The notes under the pieces were generated by a model that was given only the letters and a program-made list of their open reading frames with translations, ran no database searches and was not told the DNA's origin. A program made the position numbers and the translations under genes. Below, piece by piece: positions 61,063 through 64,000 of a stretch of DNA of 64,000 bases. This DNA is from Atopobium sp. (lineage in GTDB: Bacteria > Actinomycetota > Coriobacteriia > Coriobacteriales > Atopobiaceae), in the NCBI GenBank assembly GCA_015258715.1, contig JABZHR010000006.1:1-64000 (forward strand). The letters are read 5' to 3'. Each line of letters begins with the position of its first letter. Position 1 is the stretch's first letter.

Positions 61063-62121
61063 ATGTTATCCATTAGACGAGAAGATCTTGAAGCTCGCGA
61101 GCATCAAATCTTATCTCCTGAAGCGGCTTTTTCTGATCAAAGTAAAGGTCGTGCGATTGCAGAGGAACCTGACCAGTACCGTACCTGTTATCAGTGTGAT
61201 AGAGACCGTATTTTGCATAGTAAGAGTTTCAGAAGACTTGCTCACAAGACACAGGTTTTTCTCGCCCCAGAAGGGGACCACTATAGGACTCGTCTTATTC
61301 ATACGCTTGAGGTTTCGCAGATTGCACGCTCAATTGCGCGTCCTCTTGGCTTAAACGAAGACCTGACTGAGGCAATTGCACTTGGACATGATTTAGGCCA
61401 TACGCCGTTTGGCCATATTGGCGAGAAGGCGCTTTCGCACGCCATTAGCCTGTATAGGGGAATGGACCCCGATGCTCCAGAAAATGAGTATATTTTTGCC
61501 CATAATCAGCAGAGTGCCCGCATTGTTGAGTATCTGGAGAAAGACGGACAAGGTCTTAATCTTTCTCATGAAGTTATAGATGGTATTAGATGCCATTCAG
61601 GTAATCTACGTGCAGAAACAGCAGAAGGAAGAATTGTTGCTATTTCGGACCGCATTGCGTATGTAACGCACGATATTGATGACGCAAAACGAGCAGGACT
61701 TCTTTCGGAGGAATATCTTCCAACCGAAGCTCGAGAGGTTCTTGGTAATAGCTCACCTGAGCGCATTGAAAACATGGTTCACGATATTGTCTCTGAGAGC
61801 TCTCGCGTAGGCGACATTAAAATGACCGACTCCATGTGGGGCGCCATGATGACCATGAGAGCATTCCTGTTTGCTAATCTGTACGCATCAGGGGACGCAA
61901 AATACGAAGAACCCAAGGCATATGACCTCATCATTGAGCTGTTTGATTACTTTGTTAACCATTTAGATGAGGTTCCTGCAGAATACAAGTGTCATGACTT
62001 TGATCATCCAGAAATCCAAGTAGCAGATTACGTGTCTGGTATGACCGATAGATATGCAACCAGAGTGTTTGAAGATCTTCGCCTTCCTCGTTCCTGGGGT
62101 AAAAGGAGATATGTAAAGTAA
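61063..62121 (+). CDS. dgt: Deoxyguanosinetriphosphate triphosphohydrolase-like protein
   Basis: A 352-residue HD-superfamily dNTPase that releases triphosphate from dGTP or other dNTPs. Metal ligands are in RTRLIHTLEVSQIAR and IALGHDLGHTPFGHIGE, with the DRIAYVTHDIDDA aspartate downstream. The length matches the shorter type-2 subfamily rather than E. coli Dgt (about 505). The ATG at 61063 has AAGGAGG 5 nt upstream. Confidence 0.94.
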   Translation: MLSIRREDLEAREHQILSPEAAFSDQSKGRAIAEEPDQYRTCYQCDRDRILHSKSFRRLAHKTQVFLAPEGDHYRTRLIHTLEVSQIARSIARPLGLNEDLTEAIALGHDLGHTPFGHIGEKALSHAISLYRGMDPDAPENEYIFAHNQQSARIVEYLEKDGQGLNLSHEVIDGIRCHSGNLRAETAEGRIVAISDRIAYVTHDIDDAKRAGLLSEEYLPTEAREVLGNSSPERIENMVHDIVSESSRVGDIKMTDSMWGAMMTMRAFLFANLYASGDAKYEEPKAYDLIIELFDYFVNHLDEVPAEYKCHDFDHPEIQVADYVSGMTDRYATRVFEDLRLPRSWGKRRYVK

Positions 62122-62140
62122 GTTTTATCCAAACTAACCC

Positions 62141-62173
62141 TTGTACAGTGGAAAGTATTCACGTATACTTTCC
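62141..62173 (+). promoter_or_regulatory. rplS promoter with overlapping palindrome
   Basis: TTGTAC (62141-62146) and TATACT (62164-62169), 17 nt apart. A perfect 9-bp-arm inverted repeat, GGAAAGTAT (62150-62158) and ATACTTTCC (62165-62173), covers the spacer and the -10. It could be an operator; it could also be a weak dgt terminator without a T-run. The leader downstream includes GTGTCG/CGGCAC, a possible L19-leader stem. Confidence 0.65.
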
Positions 62174-62234
62174 GTCTGTGTGTTAACTATGTGTCGTTCG
62201 CAAGGGCGTCGGCACCTCTAGAGATGAGGAAACA

Positions 62235-62576
62235 ATGGACTACATTCGCGCTATTGAGCGTCAGCAGATCCGCGAGGACATTCCTGAGGTCCGCGTTGGT
62301 GACAACGTAAAGGTTCACTATCGTATTGTCGAGGGTGACCGTACTCGTGAGCAGGTCTTCCAGGGTGACATCATTCGTCTTTCCGGCGAGGGTTCCCGTG
62401 AGACTTTTACCGTTCGTAAGATCAGCTTTGGCATTGGTGTTGAGCGTACTTTCCCACTTCACTCACCAAAGATTGCTAAGCTTGAGGTTCTTCGCCACGG
62501 TGTTGTTCACCGCGCTAAGCTCTACTTCCTGCGCGATCGTGTTGGTAAGGCTGCTCGTCTTCGCGAGAAGCGCTAA
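62235..62576 (+). CDS. rplS: 50S ribosomal protein L19
   Basis: A 113-residue L19 located at the subunit interface (DYIRAIERQQIREDIPEV, GDNVKVHYRIVEGDRTR, FQGDIIRLSGEGSRETFTVRK, HRAKLYFLRDRVGKAARLREK). GAGGAAACA precedes the ATG. In many genomes rplS is next to trmD; here it is 8 kb away with its own promoter and terminator. Confidence 0.98.
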   Translation: MDYIRAIERQQIREDIPEVRVGDNVKVHYRIVEGDRTREQVFQGDIIRLSGEGSRETFTVRKISFGIGVERTFPLHSPKIAKLEVLRHGVVHRAKLYFLRDRVGKAARLREKR

Positions 62577-62595
62577 TCAACTTCATATGCTCTTT

Positions 62596-62620
62596 AAAGC
62601 CGCCTCCGGGCGGCTTTTTT
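62596..62620 (+). terminator. Terminator of rplS
   Basis: Stem AAAGCCGCC with GGCGGCTTT around a TCCG loop, followed by a six-T run (62615-62620). Confidence 0.95.
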
Positions 62621-62650
62621 AGTACCATAGTCGTGTGGTTTGGAGAAAAC

Positions 62651-63424
62651 ATGGCTGATTCTGCTAAAGATATACTTGCTCGTTTAAGCGATGCCCCAGA
62701 GACTGAGGTATATGAACTCATAGCTCGTTATAGCGAGGACCCCCGTAAACAGGTTATCAAGGCTTTAGAATCAGCTAAAAAGCGCATTGAAAAAGAACAT
62801 GCCGAGAAGACCCGTGTAGAAGAAATGTATCGCTTTCAGAAGGAGCTTTCTGGGGGCGGACTTGTTGTTGGTGTTGATGAGGTGGGCAGAGGTTCTGTAG
62901 CTGGTCCTTTAACGGTTTGTGCGGTTTGTTTGCCAGAAGACCCTATCATCTATGGACTCAATGATTCCAAAAAATTAACCGCAACAAAGCGAGAGATTCT
63001 AGCGGCACAAATTCAAGAAGTTGCTACAGCAATTGGCATTGCTCATATTTCACCTCAAAGAATTGATGAAGTTGGCATGGCACAGTGTTTAAGAGACGCC
63101 ATGCTTCAGGCTGTCAAAAACACAGGTATTGAGCCTGACTGCGTCTTGATTGATGGAAATCCCATGCACATCCATCCTAAAGAAAAGACTCTTGTTAAAG
63201 GTGATGCGCGCATTGCATCTATCGCTGCTGCTTCAATTGTGGCAAAGGTAACAAGAGATGCTCTTATGGTGGCCTATGACGAGGAGTACCCCGGCTACCA
63301 CCTGGCAGAATGTAAAGGATATGCCTCTGCTGAACACATTGAAGCTATTGGTGAGATGGGACTTTCTCCCATACATCGTGCGTCGTTTTGTGGAAACTTT
63401 GTTAAGACGCAAAGACTGTTTTAA
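62651..63424 (+). CDS. rnhB: Ribonuclease HII
   Basis: A 257-residue RNase H type 2 that removes ribonucleotides from DNA (EC 3.1.26.4). Catalytic acidic residues are in GVDEVGRGSVAGPL (about 77-90), LIDGNPM and the late MVAYDEEYPGYH. An N-terminal helical extension of about 70 residues (LSDAPETEVYELIARYSEDPRKQVIKALESAKKRIEKE in parts) precedes the core, as in several Gram-positive RnhB proteins. The ATG at 62651 has GGAG 6 nt upstream. Confidence 0.95.
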   Translation: MADSAKDILARLSDAPETEVYELIARYSEDPRKQVIKALESAKKRIEKEHAEKTRVEEMYRFQKELSGGGLVVGVDEVGRGSVAGPLTVCAVCLPEDPIIYGLNDSKKLTATKREILAAQIQEVATAIGIAHISPQRIDEVGMAQCLRDAMLQAVKNTGIEPDCVLIDGNPMHIHPKEKTLVKGDARIASIAAASIVAKVTRDALMVAYDEEYPGYHLAECKGYASAEHIEAIGEMGLSPIHRASFCGNFVKTQRLF

Positions 63425-63471
63425 TACATCCAATTTACGTAATCTGATTAACTTTCAGACGCAAACAGGGA

Positions 63472-63505
63472 CCCGTTCATTCTAAGAGGATTGAACGGGC
63501 TTTTT
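63472..63505 (+). terminator. Terminator of rnhB
   Basis: Eight-bp stem CCCGTTCA (63472-63479) with TGAACGGG (63492-63499), followed by CTTTTTC. Confidence 0.85.
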
Positions 63506-63636
63506 CTTTAGCCGCAAGCCCGTAATATCAAATTTTTTACTTTCGTCAGAATCATTACGCTGTTTAGACAGGCAGCAGTCAAGTTAGTGTCAAAGTGCTC
63601 CTGCAAACTGAACTCTCCCACAATGAAAGGAGAGTT

Positions 63637-64000
63637 ATGAGCAAGAAAGACACAAGCAAGTATCCAAATTCTTTGCCTAATGAGGTAGAGGATAAACCCT
63701 CACCACAGGAGGAGCCAAAAGATCAAGGCAAGGTTTCTGAAGAGGATGACGCACAAGAGGAAAGAATTCCGCTAGAAGAGATGTCTTCTCGCCAAATTGG
63801 TGAGAAAGGCGAGGAGATTACAGCAAAATACCTCATCAAAAGAGGCTACAAAATTATCCAAACTAACTGGACGTGTCAGATTGGTGAGGTTGATATTGTT
63901 GCTCAAGATGGCGATAACGTTGTGCTTGTTGAGGTAAAGACAAGACGTATTTTGAACAAAGACGATAGCATTATGCCTGAGCTGGCTGTAAATAGGGCAA
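63637..64000 (+). CDS. YraN/UPF0102 family protein, partial at the window edge
   Basis: The first 121 codons of a gene that runs past the window. ATG at 63637 follows AAAGGAG. Residues 1 to about 53 form an acidic, Pro/Glu-rich extension; then the UPF0102 core begins (IGEKGEEITAKYLIKRGYK, NWTCQIGEVDIVAQDGD, LVEVKTRR), which has the D...ExK pattern of a Holliday-junction-resolvase-like nuclease fold. The family often lies next to rnhB. The function is unproven. Confidence 0.88.
   Translation, partial: MSKKDTSKYPNSLPNEVEDKPSPQEEPKDQGKVSEEDDAQEERIPLEEMSSRQIGEKGEEITAKYLIKRGYKIIQTNWTCQIGEVDIVAQDGDNVVLVEVKTRRILNKDDSIMPELAVNRA

Noticed and set aside
3193..63793. Interpretation of the recurrent 10-mer as a Chi or FtsK-orienting (KOPS) motif
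   Set aside because: Copies are almost evenly split between strands over 60 kb, whereas those motifs are strand-biased. A replication end inside the window could mask this, so it is disfavoured rather than excluded.

Overview
The window is one contiguous stretch of a bacterial chromosome with mid-40s G+C, dense and mostly housekeeping. Gene content (mre/rod cluster ending in a split TIGR03960/DUF2344 pair, rplU-rpmA-obgE-nadD-yqeK-rsfS, rpsP-khpA-rimM-trmD-lepB, glyQS next to pyruvate phosphate dikinase, pyruvate formate-lyase fermentation, glf plus glycosyltransferase) fits an anaerobic actinobacterium of the Coriobacteriia. My best guess is an Atopobium/Lancefieldella-like organism; this is inference from gene content, not a database match.

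Layout. 1-5.6 kb: a GNAT enzyme, an aldose-1-epimerase-like protein, pta, glf and a GT2 glycosyltransferase, bracketed by a 91-bp perfect direct repeat that carries a hairpin resembling fused insertion-sequence ends. 5.6-11.8 kb: maf, a ferredoxin, a GNAT, a VanZ/RDD membrane protein, an AT-rich RpiB/LacAB-like gene with a gene remnant before it, rlmD and trpS. 11.8-15.5 kb: an AT-rich islet holding a two-permease ABC exporter, bounded by a duplicated copy of the pflA 3' end, with a tiny membrane-peptide gene beside it. 15.5-18.8 kb: pyruvate formate-lyase with its glycyl-radical domain on a separate 83-residue protein, plus the activase. 19.2-26.7 kb: 5-formyl-THF cyclo-ligase and a shikimate/chorismate cluster (aroB, aroA, aroC, chorismate mutase, fused aroE-aroK, and a PTS EIIB domain fused to type II dehydroquinase), interrupted by a KDPG-aldolase gene on the other strand. 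26.8-32.7 kb: tRNA-Arg(CCG), a P-type ATPase, a zinc-ribbon membrane protein, a cyclophilin and a TPR membrane protein. 32.7-42.4 kb: mreBCD-mrdA-rodA cell-shape operon, a DUF697-like protein and the radical-SAM pair. 42.4-50.4 kb: rplU-rpmA, a tryptophan ECF transporter under an apparent Trp-leader-peptide attenuator, obgE-nadD-yqeK-rsfS. 50.4-64 kb: dinB, rpsP-khpA-rimM-trmD-lepB, glyQ-glyS, a half-length PPDK regulatory protein and ppdK, dgt, rplS, rnhB and the start of a YraN-family gene.

The most unusual signals are: (1) a 10-mer, GTTTCTCGCC, repeated in both orientations far above chance across the native genes but absent from the AT-rich islets, often in terminators and hairpins, in the manner of DNA uptake sequences; (2) the WWW leader peptide with mutually exclusive hairpins ahead of the ECF transporter; (3) the split pyruvate formate-lyase; (4) the EIIB-AroQ fusion, which keeps its phosphorylatable cysteine; (5) the PPDK regulatory protein that lacks its kinase half; (6) the transporter islet flanked by a duplicated pflA end. 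All functional statements rest on reading motifs by eye; no search or computation was run.
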